From Lamellibrachia columna (lineage: Eukaryota > Annelida > Polychaeta > Sabellida > Siboglinidae): 64,000 bases of DNA. The notes below the pieces were generated by a model. The model was not told the DNA's origin and ran no database searches. It saw only the letters and a list, made by a program, of their open reading frames with translations. A program made the position numbers and the translations under genes. Numbering within the stretch: the first letter of the stretch is position 1; every line of letters starts with the position of its first letter. Location: the NCBI GenBank assembly GCA_963662155.1, contig OY759273.1:24003036-24067035 (forward strand). The letters run 5' to 3'. Of this stretch, positions 1-12,941 are shown piece after piece.

Positions 1-282
1 CACAACATATAGGTATTCAGCAACCTAAATATTCGCTGCTTTAATTACTCATTTGTAGGAAGTCACACCAATTATTGTAACACGGCATGTTCGCTCAAAT
101 AAACTACTGTAGGTCTGCGTTTACACGGGAACAACATCTAAACGAAATCAGTTCACCGTATTCTTGATCTTCTCCAAACCGCACTGACACACTGTATTCT
201 TTAAACTTAAATAAATCAGTAGAACCAGAGGATACAAATTAGTATTAGTTAAGGAGCACTGTAGGTTGGATATAAAAAGTAC

Positions 283-488
283 TCTTTCTCACAGAGGGTG
301 ATTAATTAATTGAATAAACTGTCAAAGTATTATGTTAATGCTAGTAATGTGAATCGTATATGGGCGGGTTATACAGAGATGATTAGTTGTGCTTGTTTCT
401 CGATAGGCCAATGGCTTCCTTGTCCACTTGCTACCAGGAACTTGTGGTTTTAGGTGGCGAGGGTTGCTAAATCTTGTTAAATCTCAAA
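283..488 (+). mobile_element. CR1-like LINE, 3' end fragment
   Basis: The stretch aligns by eye with the last part of the CR1-like element at 7.4-8.4 kb. It keeps a decayed version of the C-terminal coding sequence (the SFSQR / NEWNKLS region), then the 3' UTR phrase ccaatggcttccttgtccac, and ends in a TTGTTAAATC-type tail. It is 5'-truncated, as is usual for LINE copies, and the reading frame is broken. Confidence 0.8.
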
Positions 489-552
489 CCACGAAATATG
501 GTTTGTGACGAGTGAGATCTTGCACTTTCAAAAACTATATCAAGGCAGACCA

Positions 553-740
553 TAGTTCAGAGTACCTGGCAATAGACAGAGGTGGATGTGTGAAAGAATA
601 GTCTTGGCGCAGTAATTGCAGCGTGGCTGAATTCTTCCCAGAGTTGGAATGACGATGTCTGACGGGGGTGAAGTGTAAAGCAATTTGAGCAGTCACAAGG
701 ACTGGATACCGCACTGTATAAAAACGTACCTTTATGTGTC
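553..740 (+). repeat. Dispersed element B, copy 1
   Basis: It shares the string cgcagtaattgcagcgtggc and the 3' phrase ggataccgc.ctgtataaaaacgt with copies at 8.6 kb (minus), 14.4 kb, 34.0 kb and 35.4 kb. The short length and shared 3' end suggest a SINE-like or other non-autonomous family. No tRNA promoter boxes were identified, so the class is not assigned. Confidence 0.6.
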
Positions 741-2140
741 CAAGAACGAATTGTTAAATCTTACTCCGCATGCCTTCAGCCTTGCTCTCCCATGCCACCT
801 GGTGCTTCTAAATGGGACGGCGCCAGTTATGTCCACGGCTGTTTGACCACGTTACACGGACTTACACCCGTTGATCGGTGGTGCGTGAAAAGTAGATCGA
901 GAAACGCGTCAGCGTGCACAGTCGTGTAAACCGAAACATCTTATATATACCCCGAGGTGCTCGTTACTTATATACATCTACGCCTACGATGCCATTTGCT
1001 CCGACAGGTATGAGCCGCGGAAATAAATCACCGCATTATATTACTGCATGTGTAAACGGAGTGTGCATTGAAACTACCCGGAGACAGCTACAGTGGTGTA
1101 AACTCTACACTGCTCGATAGTTGACCTAACCATCGACATAATGTCTTCTTCTTCTTCTTCTTTTCCCGTTTATTCGCACTCTTCTGATTTGTATTTTTCT
1201 CATTCTTACTACTAATTTTTTTTCTTCATATTTATCTTCGTCTTTTTATTTTTCTTCTTAACATATTACATTTTATTCGTCTCATTACACTTTTCCTTCT
1301 TGTTCTTGTTGTTCTACTTCTTCTTCATCTTTGAGTGCCGTGACAACTGATGACGAGTGCCGTGACAACTGATGACGAGTGCCACAGTTAGTTCTCTCAC
1401 TGGTGTCCTCAGTCGCATGTTACCTGCAGGGTACCTCATCAGTTATGACTGATTTCAATTTATTCAAATCTTTTACAGGCTGGCCCAAACATAACCAACC
1501 AACTGTTATTGTTACAAAGGATAAATATAAAATGAAACCGCGCATGCACGCAGCGCACGCATTCGTACGCACGTACGCACGCAAGCTCGCACGCACGCAC
1601 ACACGGGACAATAAGCTTGCGTAAGTGACCACCAAGTTGATTTTGCGACAGTATCAATATAACGTGCTCGAGATTCTGATGATAACGTTCACGGCATGTT
1701 CTATTTCACAATTATGCCCACACGTACACCAAGTGTCTGACGACCAGTTGTATTTGTATTGAAACTCTCCAGATGTCGCGGACGCACGCGATATCGGACG
1801 GAAGTTATCGCTATGATTAGAACGAATACAGTTGCAATACGGTACCCCTATCAACGCCCAGATAACACACACACCTTGGTTATCGAAGATTGCTGCCGTG
1901 CTATCTCGCTTTAAATACACAAAACTGCATTCCCGTCATAACTAGTGTCGATGTAGAACGCAGGCTACATTTCGTTCGTAGCTGTTTTATTTGGCAGATG
2001 CAGTATATAAATAATTCCATCGCGGTGGACTATATGACGCGGTTGTTTCACATTGATTACTGTAACTTTAAAAATAAACTATCAGTTCCAAACGCAATGT
2101 TTCGATCAGAATTATTTGAACTGTGTGTGCTGTTTGTCAG
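741..2140. other. No recognised gene; short simple-sequence patches
   Basis: No splice-bounded exon or known domain was seen. The stretch includes a CTT/TTC-rich pyrimidine patch (about 1141-1330), a 22-bp near-duplication starting gagtgccgtgacaactgatg (about 1333-1385) and a degenerate GCAC/GTAC patch (about 1540-1605). Confidence 0.6.
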
Positions 2141-2141
2141 A

Positions 2142-2156
2142 ATATATATATATATG

Positions 2157-2246
<90 letters not shown>

Positions 2247-2350
2247 ATCATACTTTACTTTTTTTTTTAATTTACACACCTGTATATTTAGTACCCATGT
2301 TAGTTCAGCAGTAGAGAGTTAACAATAATTAGTTAATATTATTAATACCA

Positions 2351-2392
<42 letters not shown>
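2142..2392. repeat. AT microsatellites (two tracts)
   Basis: A TA-dinucleotide tract of roughly 100 bp with a few GTATA interruptions ends near 2240. A second tract of about 32 bp at 2360-2392 is followed by a short TTA run. Any open frames here are dipeptide Tyr-Ile artefacts. Confidence 0.95.
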
Positions 2393-2396
<4 letters not shown>

Positions 2397-2570
2397 ATTA
2401 TTATTATTATTACTAATCGGTGTGTATATGCATCACGGAATCAAAGCGTTCTCCGAAGCTTTATTTCAGATTGGCAAAAATTTTAATTTTCAAAAAGTAT
2501 GTTTACAAATACCCACATACAGGTAATTCAAATTCGACTAATCGACTAATCGTACACGTGTGCATTGCGT

Positions 2571-2705
2571 AATATATTATACTAAGCTATTCACCGCTCC
2601 TAAATAATACAACGTAATATATTATACTAAGCTATTCACCGCTCCTAAATAATACAACGTAATATATTATAGTAAGCTATTCACCGCTCCTAAATAATAC
2701 AACGT
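2571..2705. repeat. 45-bp tandem repeat, 3 copies
   Basis: Three near-identical 45-bp units begin aatatattat at 2571, 2616 and 2661. One base differs in the third unit (actaag versus agtaag). The units are not coding. Confidence 0.95.
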
Positions 2706-3277
2706 GAACCAACCCCCATTACTAACTAGTGCGCTCGAAATCTCGGCGAAACGACAAGAAATGCACCAACAGTAGGAGCAAGAACTCGAGGCTGGGAGAA
2801 GGTGACATCATCTGCCAGTAGCCGTTGCTTGGCCACACGCTGAGATATCAATCTTGAACGTCAGTGGCTGGTCTGATGGACATGAACAGAGCCCCTCGCG
2901 CCCTCAGCCACACACTACGACCATCTGTTGGTCTGATTAATTTAATTATCTTTCAGCGAGTGTATTCCGACGTAGCCAGTCCACGCGTTCGGTCATATTC
3001 GGCTTATTACATTTCTTTTTCGCCCTCGCTAATGGGTGTTTTCTCTTTCCCGCTGTAGTTCTTCTTATTCAGTCGTCGCCGTTTCATCGCGAGCGCGTGT
3101 CTGTATTGCACTGAGCACTGAGATCTATACTAGAAAGCTGAGCAGTTATACATATACTGACAGTAAAACAATAATAGTGTTTACTTACGATGTGCTACTA
3201 TTTGCATTAAATATAATATAAATATTTAAAAAATATAAATAAAATATAAATATTTCGCGAATGTCAGGGCCCGTGAT

Positions 3278-3433
<156 letters not shown>

Positions 3434-3472
3434 GCTAATGGAGATGTACAGCGATTCTCATTGGTTACCTGA

Positions 3473-3930
3473 ACATATGTATGTTAAGCTACTCATCGTA
3501 GACACTTTGCGTCTCGGGCGTAACACTTTCAGGGGTTCATCTAAAACCCCACGGTCGGGTCGTCTCGGTTTTGTTTTTTTAGAAATTCATCCCGCTATTA
3601 CCCTTTGTACTAACAATCGAATTACCCTTTGTAGTTATTCCGTACAACTGTCTACAACGCTATGTTAACAATTACGTACACTTGTTGAAATGTTATCATG
3701 CGTCTTTTCCAAAGTGACGTCATACAAGGCGACGCTACACGTTCTGTAACTGCTATTATGATGTCGTTCAAGAAGCCATTAATGACTGGCAGCACCATGT
3801 ACCGAGTCATAGATGGATATTTATGTGATAATGTTGTGTATCCTGACATTTTACAGTCACGTACGAACTATCAAGTTATGCCTTCTGCAGGATGGACATT
3901 TTCGCTAGTTCGCTTAACTGACCCCCCCCC
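3473..3930 (+). mobile_element. Dispersed element A, copy 1
   Basis: This is one of three copies of an unclassified element of about 450-550 bp (the others are 25770-26345 plus and 39640-40150 minus). Shared landmarks in order are: a TATG-rich left edge; the phrase actttgcgtctcgggcg; aactttcaggggttcatcta; the ccacggtcgggtcgt motif; aacaatcgaattaccctttg; a GACGTCATACAAGG-like block; and cgtacgaactatcaagtta near the right end. An open stretch includes TMYRVIDGYLCDNVVYPDIL, and a closely similar peptide is open in copy 3. No terminal inverted repeats or target-site duplications were recognised, so the class is unknown. Confidence 0.65.
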
Positions 3931-4586
3931 CCACCCAGGTGTGTACGCCAAGTAGAATACACTGCGACGTAGGAGCATTGAGCGTCTCGTCTGGCCAGAC
4001 GTACGCGCAGTGGCGGGTACACCCGGCGGCAGAATCAGTAATTACCCGCACGTGAGGCGCCCTGTGATGTTAGGGACCGTTCATTATTGTTGACATTTAC
4101 CTGTTCGTACAAAGCGTGCTAATTCTCAGACCCCCCGAATTACTACCTTAAATGTCAATAATATTGGATATTTAAAAACATATTGACGTAACAATGTTAT
4201 GCCACAGTGCGTGTACATAGGACGCAATAACCATCATAATAATATTATGTTTACAAGCATTTATCTCTGATCATTACGTTAGGGTTTGTATTTTTGTCCA
4301 TGGCGTCACATTAACGATTGTTGCTCACAGTTGTCGTGTCGTGTCGCGGCACCGCGCGGTGAACGGCTGCCCACATTAAAATAACACTAATTCCGTAACA
4401 GTTCACCACGCGGCGCTGAATGATGCTGAACGGTGGTCATATTTCGTATGTGACCGACATTTTAAAAATCAGGACGCGGGGCTTGACTAAAGTATGTACA
4501 CTACGTATTGTTCCATGAAATGTGATATAATGTAATTCAATAACTTATTTTATCAATAGATTAATGTTATCTAGGATTCCATAAAG
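3931..4586. other. Unrecognised sequence
   Basis: No exon, domain or repeat could be supported here. There is a short GC-rich patch near 4331-4360. Confidence 0.5.
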
Positions 4587-5622
4587 TGTTGTTGCCGTAG
4601 AGTACTTGGTTGTGTTGCCGTAGAGTACTTGGGGTGTTACCGTAGAGTACTTGGGGTGTTGCCGTAGAGTACTTGGTTGTGTTGCCGTAGAGTACTTGGG
4701 GTGTTGCCGTAGAGTACTTGGGGTGTTGCCGTAGAGTACTTGGGGTGTTGTCATTGAGTACTTGGGGTGTTGCGGTAGAGTACTTGGGGTGTTGCTGTAG
4801 AGTACTTGGTTGTGTTGCCGTAGAGTACTTGAGGTGTTACCGTAGAGTACTTGGGGTGTTGCCGTAGAGTACTTGGTTGTGTTGCCGTAGAGTACTTGGG
4901 GTGTTACCGTAGAGTACTTGGGGTGTTGCCGTAGAGTACTTGGTTGTGTTGCCGTAGAGTACTTGGGGTGTTGCCGTAGAGTACTTGGGGTGTTGCCGTA
5001 GAGTACTTGGGGTGTTGTCATTGAGTACTTGGGGTGTTGCGGTAGAGTACTTGGGGTGTTGCTGTAGAGTACTTGGGGTGTTGCCGTAGAGTACTTGGGG
5101 TGTTACCGTAGAGTACTTGGGGTGTTGCCGTAGAGTACTTGGGGTGTTGCCGTAGAGTACTTGGGGTGTTGCCGTAGAGTACTTGGTTGTGTTGCCGTAG
5201 AGTACTTGGGGTGTTGTCATTGAGTACTTGGGGTGTTGCGGTAGAGTACTTGGGGTGTTGCTGTAGAGTGCTTGGGGTGTTGCCGTAGAGTACTTGGGGT
5301 GTTACCGTAGAGTACTTGGGGTGTTGCCGTAGAGTACTTGGTTGTGTTGCCGTAGAGTAGTTGGGGTGTTGCCGTAGAGTACTTGGGGTGTTGCCGTAGA
5401 GTACTTGGGGTGTTGTCATTGAGTACTTGGGGTGTTGCGGTAGAGTACTTGGGGTGTTGCCGTAGAGTGCTTGGGGTGTTGCCGTAGAGTACTTGGGGTG
5501 TTGCCGTAGAGTACTTGGTTGTGTTGCCGTAGAGTACTTGGGGTGTTTCCGTAGAGTACTTGGGGTGTTGCCGTAGAGTACTTGGGGTGTTGCCGTAGAG
5601 TACTTGGGGTGTTGCCGTAGGA
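4587..5622. repeat. 22-bp minisatellite, about 47 copies
   Basis: The unit is gccgtagagtacttggggtgtt, with variants carrying ggttgtgtt, taccg, tgcgg, tgctg and gtcattgag. Because 3 x 22 = 66 nt, all frames stay open on the minus strand and give spurious 22-residue peptide repeats. A variant block (gttgtcattgag, then gcggtag, then gctgtag or gccgtag) recurs at 4747, 5013, 5213 and 5412, which indicates a higher-order repeat of about 200-266 bp. Confidence 0.97.
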
Positions 5623-5786
5623 AGTGGAGAACGAGAACGAGGGACGTGGGAGGGGAGTGGGAGGGGAGTAGGCGGGGAGTAGGATGGGAGTGGATGGTGG
5701 AGAAGGCAGTGATAGGACAGTGCGGGAAGAATGAGGGAAACAAATCGACGACCGGTATCGATGCCAGCCTCGCCCCGGCACTTCAG

Positions 5787-5980
5787 AAATACAGACTTAC
5801 TTACTTACGGACTTACTTACATACTTACTTGCTTGATTGCGTGCGTGCGTGCGTGCGTGCGTGCTTGTTTGTTTGTGTGCTTATTTGTTTACTTTACGTA
5901 CGTACGTACGTACTTACTTACGTAATGACTGACTGACTGACTGACGTACTTACTTATTTATTTATTTACTTACTTACACC
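5787..5980. repeat. Compound tetranucleotide repeat patch
   Basis: Runs of TTAC/ACTT, GTGC, TTTG, TACG and GACT follow one another with drifting motif, as in a microsatellite that has mutated between related four-base units. Confidence 0.9.
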
Positions 5981-6929
5981 CTAATGGTATGTCTACAAAT
6001 ACAATGGATTCCATATCACTTCATGAAATGTATCATAATTACTCATTACTACCTGGCACAGTACCATATGACTATGCGAAATGATTTACCATCGAGTGAG
6101 CTTTATATTACAAAGTAGTAGCAGCAGCAGCAGCAGCAGCAGCAGTAATTTTGTGGTTATAAAGAAGGTGATTGCACAGTACCCGGGAAGTAGCATTTCT
6201 ATTTATGAGTTGGATGGAAGTGGGAGAAACATAAGTCGAAATGGTTGGAATAATGTATAAAGGTCAACAGCGCGGGTGATGGGATCAGACCACATTTAAT
6301 TTTAGGCCGCAATTACAGCTGTTCTTTGGATTCCTGGAAAATCAGTCCTTCGATTTACAAAAAAAAATCACAGCATATTTACCCTTGTGTTAACACGAAT
6401 GCCTTGCGAAATTCGTTTTTCAGGAAAACGCCCCCGAAGCTGATAGTCTACATATGGTAGAACCCATTGTGCAATATTCTTATATTTTGTTTACTTTATT
6501 TGTATGTGTTATTTATGTGGACATCTGTACCTGCTGCACAGTTGAGTCTGCAATGAAGATATTGAATTGAATTTAATCGAAATAGTCTACAATTTCGGCC
6601 CAGCACAATGACTGATTTTGTTGGTACGTTCTGCAGAATAGTAAGTGTAGTGATACTCGAGCGGTCAGCGTCTGTCTACTGCCATCAAATGAAAGATCTA
6701 ATGTGCTAGTACAATTAACTTTTCTATCGTACCCGATGTGAAAGTGCTCGGAAAAAATCACTCGTCACCGGCAATCGTCACTTTCCTGTGGACTCTTTAT
6801 TTATGGGTAATGGCGGACGGATCCGAAACGTGGTCTGTGTCCTGCCAATATAGGGGAATATACCGGAAGTGTTCATTGCAAGCTTACGCACCCGATAGAG
6901 GAGAGCGTTGAACCGCACTTAACCATTAT
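5981..6929. other. No recognised gene; AGC microsatellite
   Basis: A CAG/AGC trinucleotide run lies at about 6116-6146. The phrase taatggcggacggatcc at about 6809 recurs at about 12736, each time followed by a related tggtctgtg motif, so this is part of a small dispersed repeat. No exon could be supported. Confidence 0.6.
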
Positions 6930-7275
6930 GATGATTACTTTGGTTAGCAGGACTATGCGAGGAGTTTCACTTCCGGGTTCATGGCGTACGAATGTAGTGC
7001 CAGTGGTTTTAAGATGGTCCCCTTTTGGCAATTTGTTGCAGCCTGCAATGCTTTTGCACAAGGATATGACCACATTTGAGGACTACGACATTTATACTGT
7101 AAGATCCCATGTGTCAGTGACTGTAGGATCCCTTGTGTCAGTGACTGTAGGATCCCTTGTGTCAGTGACTGTAGGATCCCTTGTGTCAGTGACTGTAGGA
7201 TCCCTTGCGCATGAAGACATGATGTAGTTGTTTTGGACGCCATCTGATGGGGAATATCTTGTAGGTTGATTTTCT
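6930..7275 (+). repeat. Dispersed element C, copy 1, with internal 24-bp array
   Basis: It matches, in inverted orientation, the sequence at 33240-33450. Shared landmarks are gcaatttgttgc, a tatgaccacatttgaggac-like block, and gatcccttgcgcatgaagac. In this copy the gatccct block is amplified into about five units of gatcccttgtgtcagtgact + gtag (24 bp, about 7104-7205). The other copy lacks the array, so the array arose after dispersal. The class of element C is unknown. Confidence 0.65.
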
Positions 7276-7439
7276 GGAAAGACAAAATGACAAAAGTTGA
7301 CGAATTTTGTCCAGCATGTTGATGGAATAATATATAGTAACATAGTTGATTGTCACTATATTAAAGGTATAAATTTTCGAACAGCACTAGAAACGTTACC
7401 ATTGTCGCCAATCGGAAAATAAATAGTGGCCCTCCCCAC

Positions 7440-8410
7440 GAAGGGGTATATTGGTATAACTGAATCATGGGCCAACATAGATATAACAGATGCTGAATTA
7501 GGACTGACAGGATATGTAATGTTTAGGAAAGGTGACTGATGGTGATAAACAACATTTACAAAACGATCTAGACAGACTAGTGAAATGGTCTGAGAAATGG
7601 CAGATGTTGTTCAATTTTGGGAAATGTAAATGCCTACATACAGGACATAGGAACTTGAATGTAAACTATAAAATGGGAGATACTGTTATGGGTACTACTG
7701 TAAAAGAAAAGGACTTAGGAGTTACAATAAGCGCTGACATGAAAGTTTCAGAGCAGTGTGGTATTGCAGCTTCAAAGGGTAATCAAATTCTTGGATTGAT
7801 TAGAAGAAACATAACATACAAGGGAAAAAAGTTAATTATACCTCTTTATAAAGCAATAGTTAGACCTCATTTAGAATACTGTATACAAGCATGGAGACCA
7901 TATCGTAAGAAGGATATAGATAGGCTTGAACGCATACAAAGGAGAGCAACTAAAATGATTCCAGAACTGAGAGACCTTAGTTATGAAGAACGCCTGAAAG
8001 AATGTGGTTTAACAACCCTAGAAACAAGGAGGTTAAGAGGAGATCAGATTGAAGTTTTTAAGATATTGAATGGGTATGAACATATTGATAGAAATATGTT
8101 TTTCTCACTCAAGAAGGATAGCAGAACTAGAGGACATGAGGTAAAATTAGTAAAGGATCAATGTAGATTGGACATCAGGAAGCACTCGTTCTCACAGAGG
8201 ACAATAAATGAATGGAACAAATTGTCTACAGATTGTGTAACTGCTAGCAGCGTGAATATGTTTAAAAACAAGGTAGACACATATCTCAGGAGGGTGGGTT
8301 ATAAGTAGATGAACATTGTTGGACTCTCGATAAGCCAATGGCTTCCTTGTCCACTTGCCATCTGGGCCTTTGGCTTGGATGGCAACTCTTGTTAAATCTT
8401 GTTAAAGTAC
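7440..8410 (+). mobile_element. CR1-like LINE, internally deleted copy
   Basis: The segment 7455-7525 encodes IGITESWANIDITDAEL, a typical CR1-type endonuclease segment. It is joined at about 7530 to reverse-transcriptase sequence downstream of the active site (DRLVKWSEKWQM), then DLGVTISADMK, ILGLIRRNI, VRPHLEYCIQAW, LERIQRRATKMI and a C-terminal NEWNKLS segment ending at 8308. The core RT motifs, including YADD, are missing, so the element cannot be autonomous. The 3' UTR (ccaatggcttccttgtccac) and TTGTTAAATC tail are present. The 258-codon frame from 7532 is the remnant of the RT C-terminus, not a host gene. Assignment to CR1 rather than a sister clade rests on recognition of family motifs. 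Confidence 0.85.
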
Positions 8411-8586
8411 TGAGGAAAATGTTGGATGTTATATCAGAATATGTATCCAGCTTCGTGTGGTCAGCCGAAGAACTGATTTTGAAGTTTAATAAACTTCGTC
8501 CATCATGGGTGTCATATTTGTTGTGTGTCACGAACTTTTTATTTAATAAAAAAATAAAAAAAGGTACGTTGTTATATAGCATGATA

Positions 8587-8760
8587 TAAAGTCATTAGGA
8601 CTGCTCAAAACACTTTACTCTCCACCCCCTGGCAGACCTGTTAATTCCAACGTCATTTTAACTTCTCTGGGAAGCATTCGGCCACGCTGTGATTACTGTA
8701 ATTACTGCGCGAAGACTATTCGTTCACATATCCACCTCTGTCTGTAACCAGGTCCTCATG
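8587..8760 (-). repeat. Dispersed element B, copy 2
   Basis: This is the reverse complement of the element at 553-740: it carries the cagcgtggccgaatgcttcc block and a gggggtggagagtaaagtg block. The TATAAAAACGT end seen in copies 1 and 4 is not clear here. Confidence 0.55.
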
Positions 8761-8825
8761 CATACGGCTGAGTGAAGTGTGACAACGGGCGGTGAAAGCA
8801 ATTGTTTCGAAACGGCAGCAAGTGT

Positions 8826-8967
<142 letters not shown>

Positions 8968-11072
8968 CACGCTGGACAGCCGATGTGTTATTTAACGCGC
9001 TACGTATGAGACAAAACTCAAATCGGTGGTAATAAATTTATTATTAAGATAGCCATCAATTCTAATTTTTAAGCCAACCAGGTGACCACGGCCACGCGGT
9101 TTTCGTTACGCATGCTATCGACTCGCTCGAAGGACACGCTGAATCATTGCCAGTTGCGAAAGCAGGTGTGTGGGGCATTGATTATCAGATGGACGCAACA
9201 GCTGACCAGTGCAGCTAATGTACCTCCTCGGCTAGTCCGAGCCAACAAATCAAGGCCTATGTAACGGCTAACGGAACAGGTAATTTCGTATGCTATAAAA
9301 TTTTCCAACGATTTGGTTGCAACATGAGTAAAAAGAGAACAAAAGCAGCGGAAATGATTATCTACACATGCGATGACGGTAATGATTATGATAATGATCT
9401 GGATACTCATAAAATTAAACTTTCACTATGTTCGTATCATTCTTGGTCGATCTTTGTTATGAGAAGTCTGGTAGGCCTTACATTTTTCTTCAATATGGTT
9501 TCATGCCTTCTGAACAGATCGAGTTTCTATTGCGCTCTAATGTTCCTGTTATTGCTTGTTGCAACAGCTGGTTTGTCAGTTGCCCGCAGGCTGCATACGC
9601 CCAGGTGCTGCGTTAGCCTTTCAACGAGAACAAACATGCCCATTATCGAGAACTGGCCGAGTTACTCGGCGTTGCCCGGGAAAGAGAAGGCAGCCAATGC
9701 CAAAGCTGATGACACCTTGCACTACACAGTCAAGTTTTGGTAGGGTGATGCTAATGGTGATGCTAATGGTGATGCTAATGGTGATACTAGTGGCAACGAT
9801 GGATACACCGTCATTCCCAAAAAATCATGTACCACTGACGGTTTCACGAAGCGTTCGTATCGTACCAAGGAACACGTGTGGACGTTTAACGTCGTAGATC
9901 ACGTCACTTGGAACAATCGTAGAAAACACAAAACGTTGCAAATGGTTATAACTCTTATAAATACATAGGCCCAACACCGTGACTTTTGGTTCGCTTTATT
10001 GTATATGTGTTCGCCAGTATTGGCGAACGCATACACGGCGCAGGTCACATTGGCACTGGTCTTGTCTCTCGCACTGGGCCAGCGTTTCACCCGCCTTTCA
10101 ACGGCCGTATTTATCTGCGCCGCCGACTGTAGCCCTACTGTCGACGCCAACACTACTCGTCCCATATATCTTGCCATCGCAGCTGTGAACTGTTTGCCGA
10201 TATATTGTCGGACAGCAGCGGAACATGCACGTGTTTCCATGCAGTCGAATGAATGATGTGATTGTATGTTTGTCTAGCTGTATAGCTGCCGGTAAGAACA
10301 CGTGACTCGGGTGTTTAATTGTCATATTTACCTTAAAATGTGATGTATATCTCGCGGGTGTTTAATTGTCATATTTACCGTAAAATGTGATGTATATATC
10401 GCGGGTGTTTCTATGGTGTAAATAGTGTTACACTGCAATCGATAACGTTTTGACGACGTACGGTATCGCTCATTTGCCTGCAGTAATGAGGACAGAACCA
10501 GCTGGGGCTTCAGTTCGTATTACGTACGAAATGTATGTCCCTCGCAGTAGGGTTCGCGGCTAGTCTAACGTACATTTCGTTTGCGTCCGTACTATGATTT
10601 GTTTTACATTGAAAAATTCTAAATTTGAAGCCGCATCTTTAAAATCGCGATAGACAAATTGTAAATTGGTTTGTGTGAGGACCTATGCTATTCGTAATTT
10701 AGTATAGCTGTCTTGGACTGTGTCAAAACTCCAACTCTGAAATCTGCAAGAACAGGAGTAATGGAAGAATATAAAAATAAACGCATTCGGACATAAACTA
10801 GAACATGGCAATATAACGTATCCATATATTTATTTAATTACACATAGCTTCCAATCTAAAGTTAGGTCACATTTAAATTATCGTATGCAAGCATGGACTC
10901 CACGTCATTCGAAGAACATATAAATGATAAAGGGAATACTTAGAACACTGACCGTTGGTCGAAACTCTGACAGAGCGAGCTGCTGCTGAACGATTAAGAG
11001 ATCAAACTCGTATGTTTTACCTGCTGAATGGTAACGCAAACGAATGAATGTTGGTATATATAGATGTATGTG
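8968..11072. other. No recognised gene; small duplications
   Basis: Short open frames exist but none has splice bounds or a recognisable domain. Small repeats include a 12-bp unit (gtgatgctaatg, about 4 copies, near 9745-9790) and a 47-bp direct duplication beginning cgggtgtttaattgtcatat at about 10307 and 10354. Confidence 0.6.
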
Positions 11073-11077
11073 CGGCG

Positions 11078-11311
<234 letters not shown>

Positions 11312-11600
11312 ATGGTGAATGGACGTGACAGAGACGCGAGAGAAATGCGAGGATGTGGGTGTTAGCCGCGAACACTATCTGGGAGCAGCTGGGAAAGGGA
11401 AGGAACTAAGGCTGTGGAGTGACGCAAGAATGTTGAGGACTCTCTCGAGATCGGCTGGAACTTACTAGTTGTGTCAGAAATGGCGAATGGGTGTTCCATC
11501 TCGCAGACCAGCAGCTGTGTGTATCTCATCATGGCAGGACTGCGGTGTGGGTACATTGGGATGCTGGAAAAGTCTTCTAATCTCTTCATATAAAGACCAA

Positions 11601-11702
11601 AGGCCGCCACGTACAATGCCGCCACGTAACAGGCCGCCACGTAGAAAGCCGCCACGTAACAGGACGCCACGTAACAGGCCGCCACGTAGCAGGCCGCCTG
11701 GG
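11601..11702. repeat. 15-bp minisatellite, about 7 copies
   Basis: The unit is gccgccacgtaacag, with variants gtagaaa, gtacaat and gtagcag. It is followed by a degenerate region of about 33-bp period carrying cccgggcattgc-like phrases (11700-11800). Confidence 0.9.
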
Positions 11703-11921
11703 CATTGCACTGACACAGTCATACCTCCAGGTCTTGCACTGACTGCTTCAGACAACCCGGGTATTGCCCTAAATTGTCAAATCACCCGGGCATTGCGCCG
11801 ACATATTCAGACTTACAGATTCAGTTTTCAGGCACCCAATCAAAATTAAGCCGTTTAAGAGCGTCCATGCATTATTTTTGTCAGTGCAGCATCACCCCGG
11901 AGCTACTTTTTCGTATATTGG

Positions 11922-11929
<8 letters not shown>

Positions 11930-12016
<87 letters not shown>
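11930..12016. repeat. AT microsatellite
   Basis: A TA tract of about 86 bp. Confidence 0.97.
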
Positions 12017-12019
<3 letters not shown>

Positions 12020-12900
12020 TGCAGAGTTCATTCAAATTCAGGTCACTGGACCATCTCAGTTTGAAGCCATCAATTGACAACCAGATTTTGACGGTCTTGG
12101 TCAACATGTAGTTGACAATGGATGGCTTGACGCTGACAATGGTCCAGTGATCTCAAACTGATTAAACACTGCGTATATTATTTATATGCATGTACACGCA
12201 ATTCAGTATTTTATAGGAGTGCACATAGGCGAACACAGCGTGCTCCGAGATGCATACTGTGAATGCGCGGAACGCTTCTAATTTATGTTGCTTAGGAACC
12301 ACGGAACACCACGATAGTGTCTGAAGACTGGCGGATGAAAGGATGAATCAGGACCGTAGACGGATCGTCGTAGGTTTTAAGCTAGAAAAACGCCGGATGT
12401 TTCGCCATGTTTCTTACTGGTGCTTTATTTGGAATGGCCGTTTTTTATTTGCATTCTATAAATATTCGCACAGTACCGCTTGGCGACGCTGCGGTTTCTT
12501 GTATTCTGTGCCGATTATTACGCATTTATGTGTACACATTTATGTGTAATAATCGGCCGAGAAGCGTGTGTTAGCCACTGCTGAACGATACTAATCACGA
12601 TTGTGGATTTTTCTTAGTTGCTTTGATGTCTGTGAATTGAATTCCAAGACTAGGACATTTTAAGTACACGCCAGTTAACGGTTCCTCCTCATTTCGATTT
12701 GTTCGCTAGTCTCGTTAGTTTCAATGTTTGTGAGTAATGGCGGACGGATCCTAACTGTGGTCTGTGGCCGGGTAAGCGAAGAATCTACGGCAGACATTGA
12801 TGCTAGTTCGACGCCATGTTTGTAAACGCCGGAAAGCGGTCATGATGTGTTTACGACAGCGCGAGCCGGCGGGATCAGTTCGCGTTGACGGAACATTGGC
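12017..12900. other. No recognised gene; becomes GC-rich toward 12.9 kb
   Basis: Unrecognised sequence. The phrase taatggcggacggatcc at about 12736 repeats the one near 6809. Local GC and CpG content rises from about 12770, which would suit a promoter or 5' UTR of the candidate exon that follows. Confidence 0.5.
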
Positions 12901-12941
12901 CGCAGCTGACGCTAACTGATCCGATACGACGGAAGGGAGAG

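Noticed and set aside
4545..5743. Thr/Gln/Tyr-rich repeat protein on the minus strand
   Set aside because: Translation of a 22-bp minisatellite; three frames give the same peptide shifted, which shows it is not under protein selection.
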